64,000 bases of DNA, from the NCBI GenBank assembly GCA_907163345.1, contig CAJQUN010000466.1, forward strand, positions 370,464-434,463, written 5' to 3'. Positions 23,043 through 34,368 of the stretch are shown piece after piece; positions within the stretch are counted from its first letter, which is position 1, and the number at the start of each line of letters is the position of its first letter. The position numbers and the translations under genes are program-made. The notes under the pieces are model-generated. The model saw nothing but the letters and a program-made list of their open reading frames with translations, ran no database searches and was not told where the DNA came from. This DNA is from Haberlea rhodopensis (lineage: Eukaryota; Streptophyta; Magnoliopsida; Lamiales; Gesneriaceae).

Positions 23043-24793
23043 TTATAGGATTTCGTCCCCGAAATCAAACATGCTTACCAACATGAAGTAACCAATACAT
23101 AAAAGCATACCAGAAAACAGCTCTGGATAGTGCTGCACCATGTGTCGCTCTGTCTCCCACGTGGCCTCCTCGACACCCCTACGATCCCACTGAACCTTGA
23201 TCATAGGAATAACCTTGTTCCGAAGTCTGCGGTCTGCCCTATCCAAAATCCTGATAGGCCGCTCAACATAAGAAACATCGGACTCAATCTGCACCTCTGA
23301 AGGCTGCAACACATGTGAAGGATCCGGCTCATACTTCCTCAGCATAGACACATGAAATACGTCGTGTATACCAGACAGAGAAGGCGGTAACGCCAAACGG
23401 TACGCCAGAGTACCAACACGCTGTAAGATCTCATACGGCCCCACGTATCTAGGAGACAACTTCCCCCGCATACCAAACCGTACTACGCCTCTGAAAGGTG
23501 AGATCTTCAGAAAAACTCTGTCGCCCAACTGAAACTCCAACGGCCTACGCCGCTGATTGGCATATGCTGCATGTCTGTCCTGAGCAGCCTTCATCTTTCT
23601 CTTGATGACCTTAACTTTCTCTTCCATTTCCTGAACCAACTCTGGTCCTCCAACCGACTTACGGTCCAAGTCATCCCAACACAAGGGTGACCTACAACGC
23701 CTACCATAGAGGGCCTCGAAAGGAGCCATCTGTATACTTGCCTGGTAGCTGTTGTTGTAAGAGAACTCCACCAAGGCTATCGAGTCCTGCCATGATATGT
23801 CGAACTCTAGCACACAAGCTCTCAACATATCCTCGAGCGTCTGTATCGTACGCTCGGTCTGTCCGTCCGTCTGAGGGTGATAGGCTGTGCTCAGCCTCAA
23901 CTCTGTACCTAGAGCTTTCTGCAGACCCTCCCAAAAGTGAGATGTGAACCGCGGATCTCGATCGGACACTATCGAAACAGGGATCCCGTGTAGTCTCACC
24001 ACATCTCTGACATATAACTGTGCCATCCTCAAGTGCGTATATGTCATACAGTAGGGAATGAAGTGAGCCACTTTAGTCAGTCTATCCACGACTACCCAGA
24101 TGGCATCAAAACCCGAAACAGTCCTTGGTAAGTGGGTCACGAAATCCATAGACACGTGCTGCCACTTCCACTCGGGTATCTCCAAACTCCTCAGTTCACC
24201 TCCAGGCCTCTGCCTCTCAGCCTTCACCTGCTGACAAATCAAACAACGCTTGACAAATGAGGTGACATCTTGTTTCATATGTCTCCACCAGAACTGGCTG
24301 CGTAGATCCTTATACATCTTCTTCCCGCCTGGGTGGACACTCATCCTACTGCAATGAGCTCGCCGTAATAAACCCTGACGCAACTCAGGTGCATCTGGAA
24401 CCACCCATCTATCACCAAGTCTCAGAGAACCGTCCTCAGCCACTCTGAATCTCGATGGCTGACCTGAATGAACCACTAACATCCATCTCTGAACCTCTAC
24501 ATCGGTCCCCTGAGCCTTTCTGATGTGATCATAAATAACAGGCTCCGCTAGCAAGGTCAAAACCTGTACTGGTGAAGAAGATACGTCATAATCAAATCCC
24601 AAATGGCAGTAGGAGCCCAACATAGCTGATAAACACATGGCATCCTCTGCAGTGCTCCGCACTTTCCGACTCAGGGCGTCGGCTGTCAGATTTGCTTTCC
24701 CGGGATGGTATAGGATTTCACAATCATAATCCTTCAGCAGGTCCATCCATCTCCTCTGCCTCATGTTCAACTCAGCCTGTGTAATGAAACTTC
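23043..24793 (-). pseudogene. pol: D pol, second part: RNase H end, integrase, chromodomain-like tail
   Basis: An open minus frame of about 580 codons. It begins at the end of RNase H (TQAELNMRQRRWMDLLKDYDCEI), followed by a linker. Next is the integrase HHCC zinc domain (HCSRMSVHPGG ... CLICQQ), and the catalytic core with MDFVTHLP, SDRDPRFTS and QTERTIQ supplying the D, D and E residues. A GPY module (ISPFRGVVRF ... YVGPYE) comes next, then a tail with KVQWDRRGVEEATWETE that resembles a chromodomain. All integrase catalytic residues are present and the tail is complete. A 153-bp insertion puts this part out of frame with the upstream protease-RT part, so it cannot be translated as one polyprotein from this copy. 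Confidence 0.92.
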
Positions 24794-24953
24794 TAGTCCC
24801 TGCAGGCAATTTTTTGTCAAGATATTCGTTTTGGCTCCGCCTTCATGAAATTCCAAGACCAAAAAAATTCTTCGATCTAAATTTCGGGCGACCGTGAAGT
24901 CACTGGATGAATTGCCGAGTAAATAGATCAGATCCGGACGCGGAGCAAACTTC
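24794..24953. other. 153-bp foreign insertion in D RNase H, flanked by AAACTTC
   Basis: Between the RNase H motifs DHKSLKF and TQAELNM, other copies in the window run straight through. D has 153 unrelated bases here, with the 7-mer AAACTTC on both sides (24787-24793 and 24947-24953). I see no terminal inverted repeats and no similarity to other sequence in the window. It shifts the frame. It could be a small transposon or DNA captured at break repair. Confidence 0.75.
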
Positions 24954-26923
24954 AGGCTCTTGTGATCAGTGAAGATGGTAAATGAGGTACCGTATAAGTA
25001 GTGTCGCCATATCTTCAAGGCGAACACTATAGCTGCCAACTCCAGATCATGGACTGGATACCTCGTCTCATGTGGCTTCAACTGTCTCGAAGCATAAGCC
25101 ACTACATGTCTGTCCTGCATCAGTACGCACCCTAATCCCTGTAGCGATGCGTCGGTATAAATAACAAATCCTTTGTTCTCCTTAGGAATCACTAGAACTG
25201 GTGCAGTAGTCAGCCTGTGCTTCAATTCCCTGAAACTCTGCTCACAAGCCTCTGTCCAACAGAATGGGACTCCCTTCTGAGTCAGCTGTGTAAGTGGCTT
25301 GGCGACCTTTGAGAAACTCTCGACGAAACGTCGATAATAGCCAGCCAGACCAAGAAAACTTCGAATCTCACTAACTGAAGTAGGGGCAGACCAATCCATA
25401 ACTGCCTCTATCTTCCTCGGGTCTACTGATATCCCCTCTCGTGATATGATATGACCCAAGAATGCAACACTGCTCAGCCAAAACTCACACTTGCTGAGTT
25501 TGGCGTATAACTGATGATCCCTGAGGATCTGGAGCACTATCCTCAGATGATTGGCATGATCCTCCTCATTCCTTGAATAGACCAGGATGTCATCAATGAA
25601 CACGATTACAAACTGATCGAGGTACTCCTGAAATACCCTGTTCATCAAGCACATAAAAGTAGCAGGGGCATTCGTCACCCCGAATGGCATCACCAAGAAC
25701 TCATAGTGCCCATACCGAGTTCTAAAAGCCGTCTTTTGGACATCACCAGCTCTAACCCGCACTTGATGATAGCCTGACCTCAAGTCTATCTTGGAGTACA
25801 CCTCTGTACACTGAAGCTGGTCGAACAGATCATCAATCATCGGAAGTGGATATCTGTTCTTCACTGTGACCTTGTTCAATTGCCTATAGTTAATGCACAG
25901 ACGCATTGATCCATCCATCTTTTTCACGAACAAGACTGGTGCACCCCAAGGCGATACACTAGGACGGATGTATCCCTTGTCGAGGAGCTCCTGTAACTGT
26001 ACCTTCAGTTCCCTCAGCTCTGCCGGTGCCATCCTGTAAGGAGCACGGGATATAGCAGAAGTCCCTGGCAGCAACTCAATAGCAAATTCCACATCCCTGA
26101 CAGGCGGAAATCCCGGAATCTCATCTGGGAACACATCAATGAACTCCGCCACAACCGGAATGTCCTCAGCTCTTACTTCATTTTCCTCTGATACATCCAC
26201 AGCATAAATGATGTAACCTGTGTGGCCGGGCTCCAATAATCGCGCCATCTTAACCGCTGATAATACCGGAATCTTTGGACGAGAGTCGTCCCCATAAAAG
26301 ATCCACTGAAACCCCTGATCAGACAGAAAACGTACAATCCTCTGCCGGCAGTCTACCACAGCTCGGTATCTGCTCAACACATCTATGCCGATAATACAGT
26401 CAAAGTCTGTCATCTCTAACTGAATCAGATCGGCCCTCAGATCATTGCCCTCAAAATAAATGAGGCAATCAGACAATAGCCGATCCGCAATCACATGCTT
26501 CCCCGTGGGTGTCGAGACCATAAGAGGCGTGGGTAACAGAGATGAGCACAAACGGTGTCCCTCCACAAAAGCAGTAGATACAAAAGAATGGGAAGCACAT
26601 GTATCTATCAATATAAGTGCAGGGTACGTAAATAAATGGCACGTACCAGCAATGACCTCCTCTGGGGCTGCCTCAGCCTGCTCCCTGGTCAGCGCATACA
26701 CCTGTCCCTGCGGCGGTCCTGCCGTCTGACCTCCCTGTGGTCGTGGTGCAAACTGCTGTCTCTGTGGTGCCCTCCCAGCATCAAACATCGGCCTATTCGG
26801 CCCTGAGACTGTCTGACCTGCCCGATTGGGGCAACCTCGAGCAAAGTGGCCCACCTTGCCACAGACATAGCAACCCGGACAGTCCCGTGACAAGTGCCAT
26901 CCTCCACAGTTGCTACACTTGCT
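24954..26923 (-). pseudogene. pol: D pol, first part: zinc knuckles, protease, RT, RNase H start
   Basis: The minus frame continues that of gag after an in-frame stop. It encodes two zinc knuckles (CSNCGGWHLSRDC, CYVCGKVGHFARGC) and a protease whose active site reads DTCAS where relatives A, C and E read DTGAS; the altered codon is 26597-26599. RT follows, with SKIDLRSGYHQ, FIDDIL and the surrounding motifs intact, although CIDYRQ reads CINYRQ. RNase H runs to DHKSLKF, where the 153-bp insertion interrupts. The Gly to Cys change in the protease flap-side catalytic triplet is expected to impair processing. This copy therefore looks defective in protease and RNase H while keeping a good RT core. 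Confidence 0.92.
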
Positions 26924-27766
26924 TCACACAGTCTTGCTCCCCTGTGTGGGTCCCTTATTATTCTGTTTCTGACCCTGAGACTTCTTCCCACTAAATTTGG
27001 AAGATGATGAGGCTCCACGAGCCTTGAACTGATCCCCTCGTGGCCTCAGACTATCAGTAGCAGGCCTCTGTGGTGGTACCGAAGGGGGTACAACATCCTT
27101 GTACGCGTCCACCGCAATCTCCGCTAACTCTGCCCGTGTCAGGGCGTCATCAAATGAACTGGGGTTGTTGGAGATAACCCTATCAAATAGTTCTGGCCTT
27201 AATCCCTTCAGAAAGTTCCTCATCTTTGCATGGCTGCTGATAGCAATATGAGGTACATACCTCAGCAGTGAGGAATACTGCATAGCATAGTCCGACACTG
27301 ACATGCTACCCTGCTTCAAACTGTTGAACTCATCCTCTTTTAATTGTCTGGCAGCTGCAGAGAAATACCGGTTAAGGAACCGGGTCCGGAATACAGTCCA
27401 GTCAACTGCCATACCTAGAGCTCTCAGCTCCATCACCGTGGTCTTCCACCACATAGCAGGCTTCTTAGCCATCTGAAACTCGGCTAACCTTAGCCAGGCC
27501 GTGCGTGCACAGGGTGCAGTCATAAGTATCTGCTCTATACGTTCCAACCACTCCTCAGCTACTTCACCAGACTCAATCCCCTCAAACATGGGCGGATGGA
27601 AACTCAGAAACTGCTTCAAACTGAGCTCCCCTGGCAGTAACATCTGTACACTGGGCTCCACGCCCACAGCAGGTGGTGGTAGAGGATTCGGCGGAGCAAT
27701 ACTGGCATTCCTACTGTCCATATCCCCTATCTCCTCATTGGGGTTCTCCGGATTAATCTCAGCCAT
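26924..27766 (-). CDS. gag: D gag (truncated by a nonsense codon before the zinc knuckles)
   Basis: About 280 codons from the ATG at 27766 (MAEINPEN). I prefer this to upstream TTG codons because it lies one base after a conserved TTACAG acceptor-like site, as in A and C. The protein has the retrotransposon gag core (FHPPMFEGIESGEVAEEWLE ... WWKTTVMELRALG ... NRYFSAAARQLKEDEF ... LRPELFDRVISN), then a Pro-rich and basic linker. It ends in KTV and UGA. The same frame continues past the stop into the zinc knuckles, so the UGA is a nonsense mutation, plausibly CGA to TGA by deamination of a methylated CpG. The product would be a capsid-type protein without nucleocapsid. Confidence 0.88.
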   Translation of the reverse strand: MAEINPENPNEEIGDMDSRNASIAPPNPLPPPAVGVEPSVQMLLPGELSLKQFLSFHPPMFEGIESGEVAEEWLERIEQILMTAPCARTAWLRLAEFQMAKKPAMWWKTTVMELRALGMAVDWTVFRTRFLNRYFSAAARQLKEDEFNSLKQGSMSVSDYAMQYSSLLRYVPHIAISSHAKMRNFLKGLRPELFDRVISNNPSSFDDALTRAELAEIAVDAYKDVVPPSVPPQRPATDSLRPRGDQFKARGASSSSKFSGKKSQGQKQNNKGPTQGSKTV

Positions 27767-27767
27767 G

Positions 27768-28868
27768 CTGTAATACAAGAGTTAAAAAAATACCAAAAGC
27801 AGTTCATAATATAAGCCGTTAGATAACAAGAGTATCATATTCAAAGCATGTTAGTATAACACTTATACAACCATATGCATCACATGCATAAGCATGCCCA
27901 AATGAATACCTAGCCAACTTGTCTCTAAAGGCTACCCTTCACTCTTCCCTGGTTATCTAACCACTGCTCTGATACCACTAAATGTGAGACCCCGTTATCA
28001 CAACAAGTTATTAAAGTGCAATTTAGAGAACTTAAACATTCATGTGAATATATCAGAGTAACGTGTCGTGTTGATTTAACCTGAGCTTTAGAGATTACAG
28101 TACCAAAATGTTTCAAAAAGGAATAACACAATTCCTACAAAGGCACTACATTATAGTCTTACTCTACCCAGTAGAAGCTATACAAAATTTTTCTAACATG
28201 CTAATCCTGTAGCACTCCTTACAGCTCAGCAAATCAACCCCGACCATGGTTCTCGTCAACAAAAGCACCTACAAAGACAACCCCCAACACGTGAGCATAA
28301 AATAATTCATATTCAACATAATATGAAAGTAAGGCATAAATGCGCAATCCTAAATACAAGCACTTCCTGTATTTCCTGCATTTATAACGCCCAATGGTTG
28401 TCCCTGTACCATAGTTCATAATAAAACACATTATATGAATGTATGGCTTTACAAATGAATGTCATGACATTTCCTCTTTTAATTTCTTGAGTCAGTCATC
28501 ATCAGTTATTTTAATGCTTTCTTAACCTCAAACAAGCGGTATCGCATACACGCTTCATCATACTAGCGGTATCTCTTCCTCGCTTAGTATGGTATACCTC
28601 GCCTCCATGTGCCAGCGAGTCTCCCCCCTCCCGCTCCACATGCGCAGCGGTAAAGCATAAGCATTAAAACCTTAACTGTGATCGCCCTGACTCGTGGAAT
28701 ACACCTCTTTATCCCACATCACAATATGCAACAACAATGCATAATATGCAACACAATGCATAATAACATGTATCATAATCTTAATGCATCACATTGCATT
28801 CATCATGCGTCACACAGACAAACATAAGTACATGTTACCGTTGGGATGCCCGTACGTCGCTTACGTAC
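27768..28868 (-). other. Predicted leader intron of D
   Basis: On the minus strand AAAG|GTACGTAAG begins at 28868 inside the 5' LTR. A T-rich tract with TTAAC then TTGTATTACAG ends at 27768, one base before the gag ATG. The PBS would be removed. The layout matches A and C. Predicted from motifs only. Confidence 0.45.
27966..27977 (-). other. Primer-binding site (initiator Met tRNA) of D
   Basis: The minus strand reads TGGTATCAGAGC, just inside the 5' LTR at 27983. Confidence 0.93.
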
Positions 28869-30299
28869 CTTTCCAAAATGTGGTGTGTTGCAGGACTCTA
28901 TCCCCTGCGCTGTGTAGCTACCTGTGAAGGCTCTACACCAGTGTACAACACAATATTAGATGTCTCATTACAATCCAATATCAAAACTTTAACAAATATA
29001 ACAAATTATATTTTTCAACATTCTGGGTCTCTCGATCGATCGGCCCCTCTTCCCGATCGATCGAGAAGACGCCTAAAATCAAAACCAAGATTCTGCCCCG
29101 CTCGATCGATCGAGATGAAATATCGATCGATCGAGATGCTCTGTTCGAGAAATGCCAACCCAGAATTCTCGAACACCTAAAATCACACCCTTAAATCCAA
29201 CATGTAAGACATACAACATGCCCAAATAAACATGCTAGTAGTTACAACACACTACCCTGAGTGTATTCATACCAAAATTACACCCCAAACATAAGCCCAT
29301 ATGCATAAACGACGACCATTTACACAAGTACTCGATCATCTTTTCGGAAACAGGGCAACACATTTTATTACCAGATTTCCTGAGTACTTCATTTCATGCT
29401 ATAATAACTATCACATATAACATAAAGCATGCTCGAACAAACATGCCAAGGGCTTTACAAAACTACCATGCATAAACTCAAATCGAAGGTTCACCACAAA
29501 CCCTTCTAACATGCATGATACCACCTCCTCAAAATCACTCCCTAACCATAATTTCCCAGAAAAACAGGGCATACACCTACCGAGATTTCCGAACACCCTT
29601 CTTTACATGATTATTTCCTCAACATAAAACATGCAACATGCTCAAGGAAAAATACAGAGAGCCTCACAATAACACCATAAAAGCATTTAAATCAAAGGTT
29701 TCAAGAAACCTAAGCTAACATGCCGTTTTCTCGCCACCTAAAAACATGTACTCAAACAAGTTTAAAACAAAAACAGAGCATGGTTTCTCACCCTACTTTG
29801 CTCCAATTTTTGAAGGCTTTCCAGGCGATGAAAAGGGACAAGCTCCTCAGAATTTTGCTTAGCTGAAGCTGGTGAAGATATGGGAGAGAAGGCTCGAGAA
29901 TTTGGATGGCTGAGAGTGGTGGAATGATTGGGCCAAGTGGTGAACAAGGTCAGCTGTGCAGTGTGATTGGTATGGGTTGGGGGGTGGTTGGGTGTTGGGT
30001 GGTATGATGTGTTATGTTTTGGTCCCGGTATTTAGCACGATGTATAAAAATATCCTCACATGATATTTATAGTATTTTCTCAATAAAACACTTCAATTCC
30101 CGTTAACATGCTTTACCCAAAACAAACAACACACACCCCAAATAAACAAGCCACGACCCCCAAAATCTCAACATATATCACATGCATCCTGAAATGAAAC
30201 TCCCCAATAATACTAACCCAAACCCATGAATTAACACCCAAATCATCATAATTTAACTCAAATGATTAACATCACAATAATCATTTCGGGGATATCACA
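27983..30299 (-). repeat. D 5' LTR
   Basis: Nearly identical to 20711-23030. Visible differences are single bases and homopolymer-length changes, for example in the G run near 29980. It carries the donor hairpin at 28852-28868 and the GATCGATC palindromes at about 29033-29135. Confidence 0.94.
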
Positions 30300-30304
30300 A
30301 TAAG

Positions 30305-30876
30305 TGATCACCCTATCATACAGTTCCGGCCTCAAGCCCTTCATGAAATTCCTCATCTTTGCTTGCGTACTTGTGGCGATATGAGGCACATATCTGAGCA
30401 AAGAACAGTATTGGAGAGCATAATCTGACACCGGCATGTTACCTTGCTTGAGGTTAGTGAATTCATCTTCCTTGGCCTGTCGTGCAGCAGCTGAGAAATA
30501 GCGGATCAGAAACCGAGTTCTGAACAGCCTCCAATTAACTTCATGACCTTGAGCTTCTTGCTCTACTACTGTGGTCTTCCACCACATCAGTGCCTTCTGG
30601 CCAACTGGAACTCTGCTAGTCTTATCTAGGCCGTCTTAGCACAAGGAGCTGCCACGATTGCTCTATTCGCTCTAACCACTCTTCAGCTTGTTCCCCTGTT
30701 TCAGTTCCTTCAAAGGTCGGGGGTCGGTATGCAAGAAATTGAGTCAAGCTCAGTTCCCCAGGCAGCAACTGCTGTTCAGACGGTTCTTCGCCAAAAGCTG
30801 GCGGGGGTAGGGGATTCGTATGTCCAGCACTTGCATTCACACTAACTGCATCTCCCACTTCAACATTCGCTGCCAT
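30305..30876 (-). pseudogene. gag: Element C: gag N-terminal half
   Basis: It starts at the ATG at 30876 (MAANVEVGDAV), two bases after a TTGCAG acceptor-like site. It encodes the gag core LPGELSLTQFLAYRPPTFEGTETGEQAEEWLERIEQ, then MWWKTTV, IRYFSAAARQAKEDEF and LRPELYDRVIT. There is a frameshift near 30645 after ERIEQ, and further disruption before MWWKTTV. The frame ends where element D was inserted (ATAAG), and the rest of gag is at 19766-20705. It is a decayed gag, older than the elements nested in it. Confidence 0.87.
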
Positions 30877-31063
30877 ACTGCAACACAAGGGTTAACAACA
30901 ATACCAAAGTCAGTTCATATAATACGTCGTCAGATAATCAAACATGTTAGTGTAACATCATATACTTCATATGCAACACATGCACAAAACATGTTTAAAG
31001 TGAGCACCTAGCTAACGTATTGCTAAGGCTACCCTTCACTCATTCCCGGGTTATCTAACCACT

Positions 31064-31075
31064 GCTCTGATACCA
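31064..31075 (-). other. Primer-binding site (initiator Met tRNA) of C
   Basis: The minus strand reads TGGTATCAGAGC, four bases inside the LTR starting at 31080. Confidence 0.92.
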
Positions 31076-31512
31076 CTAATGTAGGGTCTTCCTACCTTAA
31101 CGTCATTATAAACATATATTATGGACTAATCATGCATTCATATCATCTTAGGGTTCCGGTTGTAGCTTTGAGCTAATAGAGTTACAGGCCAAAAATAAAA
31201 TTTCAAAACTTAATTAATTACATTCTCAAATGAATGTTAAGGCGATAGAATTATACTACTCCTAGAGTAGAAACTATCCAAAAATCATGTATCCTAACTT
31301 CTTTCATGCTCCTCATAGCTCACTGCCTCAACCCGCCCTTAGTCCTTTAGTCCAAAAGTGTACCTACAGGGACAACGCATCGTGAGCATACAAATATTTA
31401 CTTAACATCATATTAAAAGGCATAACAGTAAATACGTAACATCTTAGTTAAGTAAAATTTATTGGTCGTTCTTTAACTTCTTTTGTTGTCCCTGATTCTC
31501 ATTCATGTATAA

Positions 31513-31735
31513 GGGCATCTTACCCCATTGTATGGCATATTACCATAACATAAACATCGTGTGACATCTTACCACATGGGCATCTTACCCAATCGTATGG
31601 CGTCTTACCATATCATAAACATCGTGTGGCATCTTACCACATGGGCATCTTACCCAATCATATACATCGAGTGGCATCTTACCACATGGGCATCTTACCC
31701 AATCATATGGCATCTTACCATATCATATACATCGT
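31513..31735. repeat. Array of about ten CATCTTA-loop hairpins
   Basis: Each unit is a perfect short inverted repeat around CATCTTA (or one-base variants). Stems alternate among GGG/CCC, TATGG/CCATA, TGTGG/CCACA, TGGG/CCCA and ATATGG/CCATAT. Both arms change together. Confidence 0.85.
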
Positions 31736-31777
31736 ATCATTAAATAAACATCGTATAAACATTATCATAACCTTACT

Positions 31778-31975
31778 TATCACAATCATCATCATAAACA
31801 TCATCATCATAAACTTACTTATCATAACCATCATCGTAAATATCATCATCATAAACTTACTTATCATAATCATCATCATAAATATCATCATCATAAACTT
31901 ACTTATCATAATCATCATCATAAACATCATCATCATAAACTTACTTATCATAATTATCATCATAAACATCATATG
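31778..31975. repeat. 42-bp tandem repeat, about four to five units
   Basis: Units of CATAAACTTACTTATCATAA followed by CATC-rich sequence. It reads as an Ile/Met-rich frame on either strand, which is a low-complexity artefact. The left C LTR has related CATCAT-rich sequence at 7620-7740. Confidence 0.8.
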
Positions 31976-33080
31976 TAGGAATATGGTTTACCGTCCGATG
32001 CCCGTACGTTTCTTACGTACCTTAATTTCCAAAAGTGGAGAAGTTGGAGAACTTTATCTCCTGGATGTTGTGGGTACCTGGGATGGTTCTACATAACCAT
32101 ACAAATCGATATTAGAAGCTAATCGTAGTCCAATATCCAAAAATCCCACAAAAACATCAAAAATACACATTTTTATACCTCGCGATCGATCGCCGCCCAG
32201 GCCCGATCGATCGCGAGATCATACTGGACGAGGCTCAAAAATTCATACCTTGGCGATCGATCGCCACTTTTGGCGCGATCGATCGGCAACCTCGCCGATC
32301 GATTGCCCAAAGGTGGCGATCGATCGCCAAATGCTACTGGTGCCCACTGCTGGCTCGCGATCGAACGCCAAAAACGGGCGATCGATCGCCGAGTCCTGAA
32401 CCACGAAAAATTGCCATTAATGAGCATTTTTCAAGCTCCATTTCAAACCCTTCAAACCCAAACTTCTCTACAACATCAGCAACATCATAACACACTAAAA
32501 CCCACATAAAACACTTCAAAAATCATACCCCAAACATATATAACATATACCCAAAACAAACCCACATATATCACTTCAAAATCACCCCATTTCAAATCCA
32601 AACATCATCAAAACTCTAGGAAGGGTTCCATACCTCTTGAAGACTCCAAATCTTGATAAAAATCACTCAAACTCAAGTTTTGTGGAACTTTCCTTCTCCT
32701 TCCTTGGAGGATTTCGAAAATGGGGTTAAAGGGTAGGGTTTGAGAGTGGGTTGGGGATTTAAAGTGTGATTGGTAAAGTGAGATAAAGTGTAGGAAAAAG
32801 GTGGGTATAGTGGGGGTTAAAAGGGGTTGTTTAATTTAATTAAAATTTGTACCCCAAACTTAACATGATGTATAAAATACTCTAGCATGGTATTTTAAAA
32901 GCATTTTACAAAAATGCTACAAACTTCCCCTAAAATCATGCTTTCCTCATAATTGGTAATCAATATAATTAAATCATGTTAACACTTCATTACCCATCAC
33001 GTAAATTAATTACCATGATAAATAATCACATAACCATCATTAATGCCCAAATTGCATATAATTAATTTCGGGGCATCACA

Positions 33081-33393
33081 CAAACTCAAATGCAAATCCC
33101 CTCAAATGCATGGTAAATGTAAGGACACATCCCACTATATGATGTAATTCCATATTAAATTCCATAAATCATATGTTTATGTTATGAACTCATTTCTTTG
33201 ATTCTCACATGTATTTTATTTTCCAATGAGGTTTCATTCATACATGGCTTTACTCTTGCTCGGTTCAATCCGAACTCGAGTCCATATCATACTGTAATTA
33301 ATCATAATTACACCAAAAACATATAACACATGTATACATCAGATCGAGGCATGACATTTCTCCCCTACTTATTGAATTTCGTCCTCGAAATTG
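33081..33393 (-). mobile_element. E 3' LTR start and polypurine tract
   Basis: On the minus strand, TTTCGAGGACGAAATTC and the purine tract AGTAGGGGAGAA lead into an LTR starting TGTCATGCCTCGA at 33356. That LTR is related to A's (TGTAATGCCTCGA). Only about 276 bases remain before the C LTR takes over at 33080. Confidence 0.8.
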
Positions 33394-33520
33394 CATATAC
33401 ATAACATGCATATAGATATACTCAACTCAACAATCCTACTGCAAGAAAATAAGAAACATGATCATATATGCAACATCATATTAATCACTTACCAACAGTA
33501 TCATAAAATTGTAAAGTCAT

Positions 33521-33630
33521 ACCAGTAAATAACTCAGGATACTGTTGTATCATATGCTGCTCCGTCTCCCACGTTGCCTCCTCGACACCCCGTCGATCCC
33601 ACTGTACCTTTACCATTAGTATCACTTTGT
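33521..33630 (-). pseudogene. pol: Element E: chromodomain-like C-terminal tail of pol
   Basis: The minus frame encodes the last part of the polyprotein: KVQWDRRGVEEATWETE, then QQYPELFTG. It is joined in the ancestral element to 51912-52531; element A (TSD TACGC) now separates the two. I see no stop in this short piece. The motif resembles the chromodomain-like tail of chromovirus integrases. Between here and the tract at 33357-33393 lies the short 3' untranslated part of E. Confidence 0.82.
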
Positions 33631-34368
33631 TACGCTGTAATGCCTCGATTTGTTTAATACACGTGTGATATGATTATGGTGTAATCATATCACTTGACGA
33701 TATGATAATGGGAGTTCGAGTGGAACCAAGAATGCATTGATTTAGATATGAAATGAAATATGAGAAGGCATGAAACATGGTGTGTAATACATTCATACTA
33801 TAAACATGTGAATTATGGATTAAGTGTTGAAAGTGCATCAACATGTGCATTAGAGTTGCATTTGAATTTGGAGTGCATTGCATGTACATGTTAGTTAGCA
33901 TGTAATTACCTTTAAATGGTATGATAGCAAGGGACTTAAGGAATTAAAGATCCTATATCAAGTGGATTAAGGGGATGAAATCACATACAACACCTTTTAC
34001 ACCTACTAAAACACTACACAAGCTCCTCTCCATTTCTTTCAAGGAGTTGTTGGTTTGAGCTTGGATTTCACTTGTAACTTGAGCTAGGAGGGTGTGTGAA
34101 GTGGAATTGTACCATCTTGGTAAGAAATTCATAGTTATATACTTGAATTATGTCATTCATGTTGATATATGTGAAGGGAAAGCTCAAGTGTGCATGTGTA
34201 CAATCATATCATGTTTCTATGCTAGGAATTGGAATCTATGATGTTAGATTTATGTTTATATGTTCCTAGGTCTTGCAAGAAACATGTTGACATGGTTTAA
34301 TATGAGGTGTAGGAGAAGATTCATGGAGATAAGCTTGAAAATCGCCATGCTCTCATTTTTCTGGGCAT

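Larger units (their letters stand above)
20711..30299 (-). mobile_element. D: full-length Ty3/gypsy chromovirus-like element, TSD ATAAG
   Basis: A 9.6-kb minus-strand element with two LTRs (2320 and 2317 bases) differing by only a few scattered bases and indels. It is flanked by ATAAG at 20706-20710 and 30300-30304. The interior carries gag, zinc knuckles, protease, RT, RNase H, integrase and a chromodomain-like tail in normal order, an initiator-Met PBS and a polypurine tract. It is inserted in gag of element C. Three visible lesions probably make it non-autonomous: an in-frame UGA before the first knuckle, a DTG to DTC change in the protease, and a 153-bp insertion in RNase H. Confidence 0.95.
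30878..32020 (-). other. Predicted leader intron of C
   Basis: On the minus strand AAG|GTACGTAAG starts at 32020. TTGTTAACCCTTGTGTTGCAG-type sequence ends at 30878, one base before the gag ATG. Predicted from motifs only, but in the same positions as in A and D. Confidence 0.45.
31080..33080 (-). mobile_element. C 5' LTR
   Basis: 2001 bases from TGTAGGGTCTTCC to GGGGCATCACA. From the PBS side it holds a CATCTTA-loop hairpin array (31513-31735), 42-bp tandem repeats (31778-31975), the GTACGT/ACGTAC donor hairpin (32004-32020), a CGATCGATCG cluster (about 32182-32391), then A/C-rich U3 sequence. Its outer end abuts an E-type LTR at 33081. The flanking bases (CAAAC) do not match those at 6795-6799, so it lacks a simple TSD with the left C copy. 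Confidence 0.87.

Noticed and set aside
31626..32096. Ile-rich frame of 156 codons and its Met-rich antisense frame as membrane proteins
   Set aside because: Both arise from CAT/ATC-rich 42-bp tandem repeats inside the C LTR.
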